Shown here: positions 57,057-64,000 of the stretch, in pieces
Layout: every line of letters starts with the position of its first letter
Position numbering within the stretch: position 1 is the first letter of the stretch
NCBI RefSeq assembly: GCF_014641715.1
Contig: NZ_BMIG01000011.1
Coordinates: 1-64,000, forward strand
Direction: 5' to 3'
DNA from: Polaromonas eurypsychrophila
GTDB taxonomy: Bacteria > Pseudomonadota > Gammaproteobacteria > Burkholderiales > Burkholderiaceae_C
DNA: 64,000 nucleotides
Program-made: the position numbers and the translations under genes
The notes under the pieces: generated by a model
Told to the model about the DNA's origin: nothing
The model's input: only the letters and a program-made list of their open reading frames with translations
The model's database searches: none

Positions 57057-57962
57057 TCAGTTCCAGTACAGCCTGGTGGGGTTGTCCACCAGCAGCTTGC
57101 GTTGCAGTTCGGCAGTCCTTGCAATGTGCGGGATGAAGTCCACCAGCAGGCCGTCGTCAGGCATGTGGTCCTTCAGGTTGGGGTGCGGCCAGTCGGTGCC
57201 CCAGAGCACACGGTCAGGAAAGGTTTCCACCACGTGCCGCGCAAAAGGCACCACATCACGGTAGGCGTTTTGCTCACCGTTCAGGGCTGGCGGACCGGAC
57301 ACGCTCAAGCGCTCGGGGCAACTCACTTTGCTCCAGATGTTCTCGTGCTCGCGCATCATCTTTACAAACAGTGCAAATTGAGGGCCCTCCACCGGCTTGT
57401 TGACATCGGGCCTGCCCATGTGGTCTACCACCACCGTGGTCGGCAGTGCGGTGAAAAAGTCGTACAGCTCAGGCAGGTCCTGCGCCTCGAAGTACACCAC
57501 CACATGCCAGCCGAGCGGCGCAATGCGCTGGGCAATTTCGAGCAGCACTTCGGGCGGCGTGAAGTCGGCCAGGCGTTTGACGAAGTTGAAACGCGTGCCG
57601 CGCACGCCGGCGCCATGCATGTCCTGGAGCTCGGCGTCGGATACATCGCGTTTGACCGTGGCCACGCCGCGCGCCTTGTTGTCCGAATGCCTGAGGGCAT
57701 CCACCAACGCGCGGTTGTCGCTGCCGTGGCAGGTGGCCTGCACAATCACGTTTTTGTCGAATCCCAGTTGGTCGCGCAGCGCGAACAACTGATCTTTCGA
57801 CGCGTCACACGGCGTGTACTTGCGCTCCGGTGAATAGGGAAACTGCGCACCCGGGCCGAACACATGGCAGTGCGCATCGACGCTGCCCGGTGGCAATTTG
57901 AATTGCGGCTTGCTGGGGCCGGTGTACCAGTCGAGCCAACCAGGCGTTTTGGTGAATTCCAT
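57057..57962 (-). CDS. ligI: 2-pyrone-4,6-dicarboxylate hydrolase
   Basis: The 301-residue amidohydrolase opens PDC to 4-oxalomesaconate. It has SVDAHCHVFGPGAQFPYSP, VQATCHGSDNRALVDALR, VRGTRFNFVKRL, VVDHMGRPDV and LWGTDWPHPNLKDHMPDDG, all matching LigI/PmdD; the enzyme is unusual in not needing a metal. ATG 57962 (MEFTK) is chosen; the longer frame starts with TTG and overlaps the Bug stop codon. Confidence 0.93.
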   Translation of the reverse strand: MEFTKTPGWLDWYTGPSKPQFKLPPGSVDAHCHVFGPGAQFPYSPERKYTPCDASKDQLFALRDQLGFDKNVIVQATCHGSDNRALVDALRHSDNKARGVATVKRDVSDAELQDMHGAGVRGTRFNFVKRLADFTPPEVLLEIAQRIAPLGWHVVVYFEAQDLPELYDFFTALPTTVVVDHMGRPDVNKPVEGPQFALFVKMMREHENIWSKVSCPERLSVSGPPALNGEQNAYRDVVPFARHVVETFPDRVLWGTDWPHPNLKDHMPDDGLLVDFIPHIARTAELQRKLLVDNPTRLYWN

Positions 57963-57967
57963 CGTTT

Positions 57968-58957
57968 TCAATCGGGTTTGATGTTGGCTTCACGCACCAG
58001 TTTTGCGTAGCGCTGCCGTTCGCTGCTGATCAGGCTTGCGACCATGGCCATGCTGCCGGGCAACACCTCGCCGCCGACGGCCGTCATGCGCTGCTGCACC
58101 TCGGGCGTTTTCAGCGCCTTCTGCACTTCAGCGTGCAACTGGGTGACGATGGGCTTGGGCGTGGCGGCTGGCGCCATCAGCGCGTACCAGACAGACGCCT
58201 CGAAACCGGGAAAACCGGATTCGGCAATCGTCGGCACATCAGGGAAGATCGCCGATCGATTCGGACTCAGCACGGCCAGCACCTTGAGCTTGCCGCTTTT
58301 GACATGCGGGCTGACCTCAAGCGCATTCATGGCCAGCAGCGGCACCTGGCCACCAATCACGTCGGTGATGGCCTGCGAGCCGCCGCGGTAGGGAATGTGC
58401 TGCAGATCCATGCCGGACGCACGCGCGAACAGCTCGCCCGCCATGTGCGGTGTGGAGCCATTGCCGGGACTGGCAAACGCAATCGAGCCCGGTTTGGCCT
58501 TGGCTGCCTCAATCAACTTGGCGATGTTGGCGTAAGGCGCATTGACGTTGGCCGCGATCACGACGGGCACGCGACCCACCAGGGAAATCGCGACCATCTC
58601 GCGTTCGGCGTCAAACGGCGCCGGCTGGTACAGCGACATGTTGGCGGCCAGGGCATTGGCCGCCAGCATCAGGGTGTAGCCGTCGGCAGGGGCATCGATG
58701 ACCTGTTTGACCGCGATGTTGGTGCCTGCGCCGGGTTTGTTTTCAATGATGAAGGGCTGGCCCAGGCTGCCGCTCAGGCTTTGGCCCAGGGTCCGGGCCA
58801 CGATGTCCACCGCGCCGCCAGCCGAGTAGCCGACCACAATTTTCACGGGTTTGGTGGGATAAGCCTGCGCAGCCGCCTGCAACGGCAACACCGCGGCGGT
58901 GACGGCCAGCAACCCGAAGAGTCCGGAAAGGCCGGTGCGAAGAATCGATGTGTTCAT
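57968..58957 (-). CDS. Bug-family (TctC) periplasmic receptor of the lig operon
   Basis: The 329-residue protein has a signal peptide (to about residue 31) and the Bug signature AYPTKPVKIVVGYSAGGAVDIVAR, with HIPYRGGSQAITDVIGGQVPL. It probably binds an aromatic acid or other carboxylate in the periplasm. It is five bases from the ligI start, so it belongs to the operon. No TctA/B membrane genes lie nearby. Confidence 0.88.
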   Translation of the reverse strand: MNTSILRTGLSGLFGLLAVTAAVLPLQAAAQAYPTKPVKIVVGYSAGGAVDIVARTLGQSLSGSLGQPFIIENKPGAGTNIAVKQVIDAPADGYTLMLAANALAANMSLYQPAPFDAEREMVAISLVGRVPVVIAANVNAPYANIAKLIEAAKAKPGSIAFASPGNGSTPHMAGELFARASGMDLQHIPYRGGSQAITDVIGGQVPLLAMNALEVSPHVKSGKLKVLAVLSPNRSAIFPDVPTIAESGFPGFEASVWYALMAPAATPKPIVTQLHAEVQKALKTPEVQQRMTAVGGEVLPGSMAMVASLISSERQRYAKLVREANIKPD

Positions 58958-58989
58958 GATGGCGTCCGTTTGAAATAAAGGAAGGAAGG

Positions 58990-59799
58990 TCAGTCAACAC
59001 GCGCCAAGCCGCGCAATCCGGCCACAGCCACGATGGCCGACAGGCGGCCGCTGGATTGCGCGTCACGCGCAAACTGGCGAAGATAAGGCATGCCGGCTTC
59101 GCGGCCTTTGGGAATCGCAATTGCCAGACTCTCCAGGCCCCAGCGGCCGTCGAGCACCCGGTAACCGGGCAGTTGGTCCGACATCTCGAACAGGATGCCC
59201 TTGTTGGTGGCAAAAGCATCCAGCTGGCCCTGCCGCAACATCTGCTGCGCCATCTCCAGCGAAGCGGCCGGCACCACGGTCGCGTTTTTGTACAGGCGCC
59301 CCAGCGCGCCTTGGGACGAACTGCCCTGGGCCACACCGACACGCACGCCACTGCGGTCCATTTCATTGACGACCAGAGTGGACGGTGGCGGCACCAGGTA
59401 GCCGAGTTCGAGCCGGATCAGTGGCTCCGTGAAGTCCATGTCCCGGGCGCGGACCTCGGTGGCATTCGTGAACGTGAAATCCACCGTCCCCGCCTTGATG
59501 CCATCCAGCACCAGCGCGAGACGGCTGAACTCGACCACTTGCACCGGCACGCCAAGCTGCTGGCCCAGTGCCTGTCCAAGTTCCAGCGCCACACCGGCAC
59601 TTTTGCCGGTCTTGGGGTCACGCACCAGCGAGGTGGGGCTTCCGGCGTAGACTCCGACGCGCAACACGCCGGTGGGCGCCAAGGCCTGGCGTGCCGCAGG
59701 ATCAGCCGGCGGCGTGAGCCCGGCGCAGGCGGCCAGCAGCGCTGCCGTCGACAGAAGCAGAGAAAGGCCGAGTCGGCGGGAGAAATTTGGAAGTGTCAC
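58990..59799 (-). CDS. Family 3 (amino-acid-type) substrate-binding lipoprotein
   Basis: The 269-residue protein has a lipobox (LLAACAG), then GVLRVGVYAGSPTSLVRDPKTGKSAGVALELGQALGQQLG, DFTFTNATEVRARDMDFTEPLI and a GVRVGVAQGSSSQG hinge, as in SBP_bac_3 proteins. It has no permease partner here, and the ligand is unknown. It stands between ligK and the Bug gene in the lig operon, with a palindromic repeat upstream. Confidence 0.85.
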   Translation of the reverse strand: MTLPNFSRRLGLSLLLSTAALLAACAGLTPPADPAARQALAPTGVLRVGVYAGSPTSLVRDPKTGKSAGVALELGQALGQQLGVPVQVVEFSRLALVLDGIKAGTVDFTFTNATEVRARDMDFTEPLIRLELGYLVPPPSTLVVNEMDRSGVRVGVAQGSSSQGALGRLYKNATVVPAASLEMAQQMLRQGQLDAFATNKGILFEMSDQLPGYRVLDGRWGLESLAIAIPKGREAGMPYLRQFARDAQSSGRLSAIVAVAGLRGLARVD

Positions 59800-59815
59800 C
59801 GGAATCCTTCAAAGG

Positions 59816-59894
59816 TTTGTCATGCCGGACGATCCGGCATCCATGGCAATGTACTGGCACGCCACCATGGATTGCGGATCAAGTCCGCAATGAC
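59816..59894. repeat. Palindromic interspersed repeat, copy B
   Basis: It has the same layout as 8375-8452: TTTGTCATGCCGG, GATCCGGCATCCA, TGTACTGGCACGC, CATGGATTGCGG, CCGCAATGAC. It lies inside the lig operon between ligK and the lipoprotein gene, where the RNA hairpins could affect expression of downstream genes. Confidence 0.75.
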
Positions 59895-59904
59895 CACTGT
59901 CGAC

Positions 59905-60594
59905 TCAATCGATGTAACGCAGGCCGGCTTTTTCCAGCGGCCCGCGCATGCTGTACATGTCCAGGCCCAGAATGTCGGAAGCCAGCTTGGCGCGCTTTTC
60001 GCCCTCGTTGGCTTCGCGTGCAGCGGCGGCGTCGGCGGTCGCGGCCGCCAGCGCGGCGGGCACCACCACCACACCGTCGTCATCGGCCACAATCACGTCG
60101 CCTGGATGGACAGCCATGCCGGCGCAAACCACGGGGATATTGACCGACCCCAGCGTGGCCTTCACCGTACCCTTGGAACTGATGGCACGGCTCCACACCG
60201 GAAAACCCATTTCCTGCAGCGTCTTCACATCGCGGCAACCCCCGTCGATGATCAGGCCGCGCGCACCGCGCGCCATAAAGCTTGTTGCCAACAGGTCGCC
60301 AAAAAACCCATCGGTGTTGTCGGTGGTGCAGGCCGCCACCACAATGTCACCGGGCTGAATCTGCTCGGCCGCCACATGCATCATCCAGTTGTCACCGGGC
60401 TGCAGCAACACGGTCACCGCCGTGCCCGAAATCTGCGCACCGGGGTAGATCGGGCGCATATAAGTTTTCATCAGGCCCACGCGGCCCATGGCCTCGTGCA
60501 CCGTGGCCGAACCGTACTTCGCCATGCGGTCGGCCGCAGCGCGGTCGGCCCGTGTGATGTTGCGATAAACAACGCCAAGTTCGAACATGTTCAT
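59905..60594 (-). CDS. ligK: 4-carboxy-4-hydroxy-2-oxoadipate aldolase
   Basis: The 229-residue protein has the RraA-like fold of HMG/CHA aldolases: [70 protein letters not shown] and [17 protein letters not shown]. It splits CHA to pyruvate and oxaloacetate. Its ATG overlaps the ligJ stop by four bases. Confidence 0.93.
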   Translation of the reverse strand: MNMFELGVVYRNITRADRAAADRMAKYGSATVHEAMGRVGLMKTYMRPIYPGAQISGTAVTVLLQPGDNWMMHVAAEQIQPGDIVVAACTTDNTDGFFGDLLATSFMARGARGLIIDGGCRDVKTLQEMGFPVWSRAISSKGTVKATLGSVNIPVVCAGMAVHPGDVIVADDDGVVVVPAALAAATADAAAAREANEGEKRAKLASDILGLDMYSMRGPLEKAGLRYID

Positions 60595-61625
60595 TTCCCC
60601 TGTTGTTTGAGCAGCGCGTCGAGGCGCGGGAACACGCGGCGCGTGTTGGCTTCGTAGATCTGGTGCTTGTCGTCGGCGCTCAGGATCGTGGAGGCTTCGA
60701 TGTAGCGCCTGGTGTCGTCGTAATAGTTGCCGGTCTCCGGATCGATGCCGCGTACCGCACCAATCATCTCCGAGGCGAACAACACGTTTTTGACCGGGAT
60801 CACGGTGTTGAGCAGGTTGATGCCCGGCTGGTGGTAGACGCAGGTGTCAAAGAAGACGTTGTTAAGCAGATGGTCTTTGAGCAGCGGACGCTTCATCTCC
60901 TGCGCCAGGCCACGAAAGCGTCCCCAGTGGTAAGGCACGGCGCCGCCGCCGTGCGGAATCAAAAAACGCAGTGTCGGGAAGTCCTTGAACAGATCGCCCT
61001 GGATCAGCTGCATGAAAGCCGTGGTGTCAGCATTGAGGTAATGCGCGCCGGTGGTGTGAAAGGCCGGGTTGCAGGAAGTGGACACATGGATCATCGCCGG
61101 CAGGTCGTACTCGACCATCTTTTCGTAGATGGGGTACCAGAGCTTGTCGGTCAGCGGCGGGCTGGTCCAGTGGCCGCCGGAAGGGTCCGGGTTGAGGTTG
61201 ATGCCGACGTTGCCATACTCTTTCACACATTTTTCCAGCTCGGGGATGCAGGTTTTTGGGTCCACGCCGGGTGACTGCGGCAGCATGGCCACCGGCATAA
61301 AATGCTCGGGAAACAGCTGGCTGACACGAAAGCAGAGCTCATTGCAAATGGCCGCCCAGGTGCTGGACACCTCAAAGTCGCCGATGTGGTGCGCCATGAA
61401 GCTGGCGCGCGGCGAGAACAGCGTGATGTCGCTGCCGCGCTCTTTCATCAGGCGCAGCTGGTTGGTCGCTATGGACTCGCGCAGCTCGTCGTCGCTGATC
61501 TTCAGGTCGGCCACGCGCGGCTTGACCGAAGGGTCCTTGATGCTGGCGATCTGCTGGTTGCGCCAGGCCTCCAGCGCCTTGGGCGCGGTGGTGTAGTGGC
61601 CGTGGCAGTCAATGATGAGGCTCAT
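60591..61625 (-). CDS. ligJ: 4-oxalomesaconate hydratase
   Basis: The 344-residue amidohydrolase-2 protein adds water to OMA to give CHA. It has the metal site in [18 protein letters not shown], the [21 protein letters not shown] block, [18 protein letters not shown] and [18 protein letters not shown], as in LigJ/PmdE. It overlaps ligK by four bases. Confidence 0.92.
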   Translation of the reverse strand: MSLIIDCHGHYTTAPKALEAWRNQQIASIKDPSVKPRVADLKISDDELRESIATNQLRLMKERGSDITLFSPRASFMAHHIGDFEVSSTWAAICNELCFRVSQLFPEHFMPVAMLPQSPGVDPKTCIPELEKCVKEYGNVGINLNPDPSGGHWTSPPLTDKLWYPIYEKMVEYDLPAMIHVSTSCNPAFHTTGAHYLNADTTAFMQLIQGDLFKDFPTLRFLIPHGGGAVPYHWGRFRGLAQEMKRPLLKDHLLNNVFFDTCVYHQPGINLLNTVIPVKNVLFASEMIGAVRGIDPETGNYYDDTRRYIEASTILSADDKHQIYEANTRRVFPRLDALLKQQGK

Positions 61626-61672
61626 CTGTTTTCCTGTGTTCGTGTTGTGTTCGCGTTGAGTTGTTATTTGGT

Positions 61673-62383
61673 TCAGGCCGGGTCCATGCCCTGGCGCTGT
61701 TTCGTTTCTGCGGCCTGCGGCGAGCGCATGTAGTCCAGCAGGGCGTGCACGCGCCCGGCTTGTGCTGAACCGGCTGTCACGCTGACGTGAACGCCAGCGG
61801 AAAAAGTGGTGGTGATCTGGATGGCCGGCGGCAGCGGGCCCACCACGCTGATGCCCTCGACGTGCAGCAGCTCGCTCAGTTGCTGGAAACCCAGCTCGAC
61901 CTCGCCACGCGCCACCAGCGTGCCGACGGGAACACCCGGCGGCGCCTGCACCACGCGGCCAGCAATCTCACCAGCAATGCCCCAGCGCTCAAACAGTTTG
62001 ACCAGCGCCACACCACTGGGCCCGGTCGAGTAGCTGATGCTGCGCGCGGCCAGCACGGCGCGTTTCACCGCCTCTTCAGAGGCGAGGTCTGGCAACGGCT
62101 CACCCGCGCGGACCGCCACGGCAACGCCGGATCGGACCAGATCGACTTTGCTGCCCGCCTGAAGATGGCCAACAGTTGTGAGTTTGTCGATGGCGTCAGA
62201 GGCCAGCACCACCACGTCGAAAATTTCACCGGCCTGCACACGTTTGGCGGCATCGACCCCGCCCACCGCCTCCATCGTGACCGCGCAACCCGACTGCCGT
62301 TCGAACGCGGAAACCAGCTCGGCCAGCACCTGCCGGGTGGCCATGGACGAAATACCCTTGAGCACGAAAGCGGCAGTTTGCAT
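61673..62383 (-). CDS. ModA/extracellular-type binding protein without signal peptide
   Basis: The 236-residue protein looks like a type II periplasmic binding protein of the molybdate-binding/ModA kind: LAELVSAFERQSGC, FDVVVLASDAIDKL, ISYSTGPSGVALVKLFERWGI and GEVELGFQQLSELL. It begins MQTAAFVLKGISSMATRQ with no signal sequence, so it should remain in the cytoplasm. First gene of the lig operon, divergent from a LysR regulator. It may be a ligand sensor or an enzyme on this fold. Confidence 0.8.
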   Translation of the reverse strand: MQTAAFVLKGISSMATRQVLAELVSAFERQSGCAVTMEAVGGVDAAKRVQAGEIFDVVVLASDAIDKLTTVGHLQAGSKVDLVRSGVAVAVRAGEPLPDLASEEAVKRAVLAARSISYSTGPSGVALVKLFERWGIAGEIAGRVVQAPPGVPVGTLVARGEVELGFQQLSELLHVEGISVVGPLPPAIQITTTFSAGVHVSVTAGSAQAGRVHALLDYMRSPQAAETKQRQGMDPA

Positions 62384-62437
62384 GGCCCCATTCTGTTGGG
62401 TTCTGCGGCGCAGGAAAAGGCCTTGCCCCGACTAGCA

Positions 62438-62458
62438 GGTATACCATTTGGGCATAAT
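62438..62458. promoter_or_regulatory. Divergent promoter/operator between the lig operon and its LysR gene
   Basis: The 103-bp gap has a perfect GGTATACC palindrome at 62438-62445 and a CATAAT at 62453-62458 that could be the -10 of the LysR gene. A binding site here would let the regulator control both directions. Confidence 0.35.
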
Positions 62459-62486
62459 TCACCAAAGGTTATTCAAAAACAACGTC

Positions 62487-63419
62487 ATGGATCTCAAGCA
62501 ACTCGAATATTTCGTGCGCGTGGCCGAACTGGGTAGCTTCACCCGCGCTTCCATCGCGCTGGACATCGCCCAGCCGGCCCTCAGCCGCCAGATCCGTCTG
62601 CTGGAAGTCGAGTTGCGTCAGAACCTGCTCACGCGCACCGGGCGTGGCGCCATTCCCACGGAAGCCGGCAAGCTGTTGCTCAAACACGGGCGCGGCATCC
62701 TGCATCAGGTGGAGGTGGCGCGCGAGGAGCTGGGCGCGGCGCGCGGCGGCCTGGCCGGCCGGGTCTCCATCGGCCTGCCGCCCAGCCTGTCCAAACTCAT
62801 CACCGTTCCATTGTCCCGGGCCTTCCGGCAGCAACTGCCGCATGCACAGCTGACCCTGACCGAAGGGTTTTCCATCCTGATGCTGGAGGGCCTACGTGTT
62901 GGCAATCTGGACATGGCGGTGCTCTACAACTCCGATCGCTCTCCCGAGCTGGAAACCACCACGCTGCACTCGGAAGAGCTGGTGCTGATTTCGCGCAAGG
63001 CCAGCGTCAAGGCAGGTGCCGCCAAAAAGAGGGGCTCGGACAAGCGGCAGCCGATAAACCTGGCCGAAGTCGCCACCCTTCCCCTGATTCTGCCCAGCCG
63101 TCCGAACGCCTTTCGCATCCTGATTGAAGGCGAAATGATCACGATTGGCTGCAAGCCGCAAGTCACGCTGGAGGTAGACGGCCTGAACGCCATCCTGAGC
63201 CTGGTCCGTGAGGGCATGGGCCACGCCGTGCTGCCCAGCTACACGCTTAGCAACGTCGAAGACACTGCGATCTTCACCTTGCGCAGCATCCGATCGCCGC
63301 GCATCATGAGCGAGCTGATGCTGGTGCGCTCATCGCGTCGCGCCAGTACGGATACCCAGAAAATGGCGATCGAAGTGGTCAAGTCGGTGGTACTCGACGC
63401 CATCAAGCCTTACATCTGA
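62487..63419 (+). CDS. LysR-family regulator of protocatechuate 4,5-cleavage (PmdR-like)
   Basis: The 310-residue protein has the winged HTH MDLKQLEYFVRVAELGSFTRASIALDIAQPALSRQIRLLEVEL and a ligand domain with GRVSIGLPPSLSKLITVPL, LPLILPSRPNAFRILIE and VREGMGHAVLPSY. It is divergent from the lig operon, so control of it is likely. ATG 62487 is chosen over an upstream frame from 62448. Confidence 0.87.
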   Translation: MDLKQLEYFVRVAELGSFTRASIALDIAQPALSRQIRLLEVELRQNLLTRTGRGAIPTEAGKLLLKHGRGILHQVEVAREELGAARGGLAGRVSIGLPPSLSKLITVPLSRAFRQQLPHAQLTLTEGFSILMLEGLRVGNLDMAVLYNSDRSPELETTTLHSEELVLISRKASVKAGAAKKRGSDKRQPINLAEVATLPLILPSRPNAFRILIEGEMITIGCKPQVTLEVDGLNAILSLVREGMGHAVLPSYTLSNVEDTAIFTLRSIRSPRIMSELMLVRSSRRASTDTQKMAIEVVKSVVLDAIKPYI

Positions 63420-63490
63420 AAGCGGCGAACAAGCCACCAAATGGCCGAAACCGCGCCATGGCTGCCCTCAATAGGCCACATACATCCCAG

Positions 63491-63530
63491 CACCTACACC
63501 AGCACCTGCACCTGCACCTGCACCTGCACG
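63491..63530. repeat. Tandem hexamer CACCTG, about 6.5 units
   Basis: Units CACCTA, CACCAG, then four perfect CACCTG units and a partial CACG. It is outside any gene. Such a short tandem is prone to slippage and may vary between strains. Confidence 0.85.
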
Positions 63531-63606
63531 CGGCATTTTTTCGCAGCTTGACAGCCCGTGGTGCATGAACATGATTTTGGATAGCCAAGACTCGGTTAGA
63601 TCAAAG

Positions 63607-63655
63607 CGCTATAGCTGATAGTGCTCCGCCGCGCTTATCAGGAGGGGGCCAGCTT
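63607..63655 (+). repeat. Dispersed Comamonadaceae repeat, copy 8 (degenerate)
   Basis: GCGCTATAGCTGATAGTGCT, CCGCCGCGCTTATCAGG, AGGGGGCCAGCTTCC. The GCTAT-N-ATAG and GCGCTTATC blocks are preserved but the tail is weak. Confidence 0.5.
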
Positions 63656-63678
63656 CCCACAATACAGCCAAGGTCAAA

Positions 63679-63737
63679 AGTCTGCGCGGCAGAAGGGGCG
63701 TCGGCTGCAAAACTTCGACGCCTCTGCCGCGCAGACT
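63679..63737. repeat. Long imperfect inverted repeat (22-bp stem)
   Basis: AGTCTGCGCGGCAGA (63679-63693), AGG bulge, GGCGTCG (63697-63703), a 12-nt loop, CGACGCC (63716-63722), TCTGCCGCGCAGACT (63723-63737). No T run follows, so it is not a standard terminator. It could be an RNA hairpin between the LysR gene and the next gene. Confidence 0.85.
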
Positions 63738-63765
63738 CCTAGTCCTTTCACAACAAAAGACCTGC

Positions 63766-64000
63766 ATGAACCATCCTTTCCAAATCTTTCTGCTGCGGTA
63801 CTGCCGGGCCATCAGGCCAGCGCAAGCAACCCGCAGCACACCCCACCGTTGGCTGGTCTCGCTGGCTACCGCCCTGCTGCTGGCCTGGGGTATTCCCGCA
63901 GGAGCCCAAACCGGAAAAATCGAACTACTGTGGTTGGGGCAAGCGGCCTTCAGGCTCACCACCCCCTCGGGCAAGGTCATCGTCATCGACCCCTGGTTGC
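63766..64000 (+). CDS. Secreted metallo-beta-lactamase-fold hydrolase, 5' end only
   Basis: Read from ATG 63766, the frame gives a basic leader, a signal peptide (about residues 29-47, LATALLLAWGIPAGAQ) and then IELLWLGQAAFRLTTPSGKVIVIDPWL, which is the first strand block of UPF0173/MBL-type metal-dependent hydrolases. The HxHxDH site would follow beyond the window. The gene runs off the right end; about 78 codons are visible. Confidence 0.75.
   Translation, partial: MNHPFQIFLLRYCRAIRPAQATRSTPHRWLVSLATALLLAWGIPAGAQTGKIELLWLGQAAFRLTTPSGKVIVIDPWL

Larger units (their letters stand above)
63420..63765. other. Gene-free stretch with hexamer repeat, dispersed repeat and long inverted repeat
   Basis: I see no gene in these 346 bp. 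They hold a CACCTG-type tandem hexamer (63491-63530), a degenerate copy of the dispersed Comamonadaceae repeat (63607-63655) and a strong inverted repeat (63679-63737). A promoter for the gene at 63766 presumably lies after the inverted repeat. Confidence 0.7.

Noticed and set aside
59056..60657. 533-codon plus-strand open frame
   Set aside because: It is antisense to ligK and the binding lipoprotein and shows no recognisable domain.
63403..63588. Cys/Arg-rich minus-strand ORF (CRCRCRCR)
   Set aside because: It is only the translation of the CACCTG hexamer repeat and has no gene features.

Overview
This window looks like chromosomal DNA of a high-GC betaproteobacterium of the Burkholderiales, most likely Comamonadaceae (Polaromonas/Rhodoferax-like). 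The evidence is the housekeeping gene set and its order (mltG-tmk-holB-pilZ-tatD, earP-efp, dnaG-rpoD), a phasin gene, many Bug-type solute receptors, a complete protocatechuate 4,5-cleavage gene set, and dispersed repeats of a kind I know from that family. The genus is an inference; no rRNA is present.

Layout. 1-1500: remnant of a small Xer-dependent phage or satellite, with a dif-like site beside a gene resembling a Xer recombination activation factor. 1520-6545 (minus): operon mltG, an 84-bp tandem-repeat ORF, tmk, holB, pilZ, tatD, ankyrin protein. 6578-11571: ygfZ, NRDE protein, a thioesterase/GNAT fusion, an esterase and an iron-dependent alcohol dehydrogenase. 11687-14137: wreckage of an island at tRNA-His: a HEPN-like gene fragment, an internally deleted IS3-family element and a frameshifted integrase fragment. 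14191-16576: ppiD, tRNA-Val, hupB. 16836-20782: D-malate/tartrate dehydrogenase, a haloacetate-dehalogenase-like hydrolase, a LysR regulator and an EamA exporter. 20779-34168: pgsA, uvrC, earP, efp, LOG protein, MFS, rmuC, hydroxyacid dehydrogenase, NhaD-like antiporter, pncB, FKBP, nitroreductase, thioesterase. 34200-42319: deacetylase-family protein, phasin with a likely operator pair, patatin lipoprotein, iron-type binding protein, SDR, ggt, YihY. 42398-47090: dnaG and rpoD. 47188-52954: small secreted protein, aldo/keto reductase, and a LysR/CitE-like/Bug/CoA-transferase locus. 52977-63419: pmd/lig operon with a divergent LysR gene. 63766-end: start of a secreted metallo-beta-lactamase-fold protein.

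How the genes work together. The minus-strand operon 62383-52977 encodes LigAB (ring cleavage), LigC (CHMS dehydrogenase), LigI (PDC hydrolase), LigJ (OMA hydratase) and LigK (CHA aldolase). Together these take protocatechuate to pyruvate and oxaloacetate, except that no OMA tautomerase is visible. A tannase-family esterase and three binding-protein-like genes lie among them, which suggests that the operon also handles aromatic esters or sensing/uptake. EarP and EF-P (with Arg32) form a modification pair.

The most interesting non-gene signals are the dif-like site, the dispersed Comamonadaceae repeat that lies inside the ygfZ and dnaG reading frames, the in-frame 84-bp repeat between mltG and tmk, the possible attenuator or sRNA ahead of rpoD, and the scar at tRNA-His. 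I found no CRISPR array and no clearly new defence system. The HEPN fragment is the only defence-like piece.
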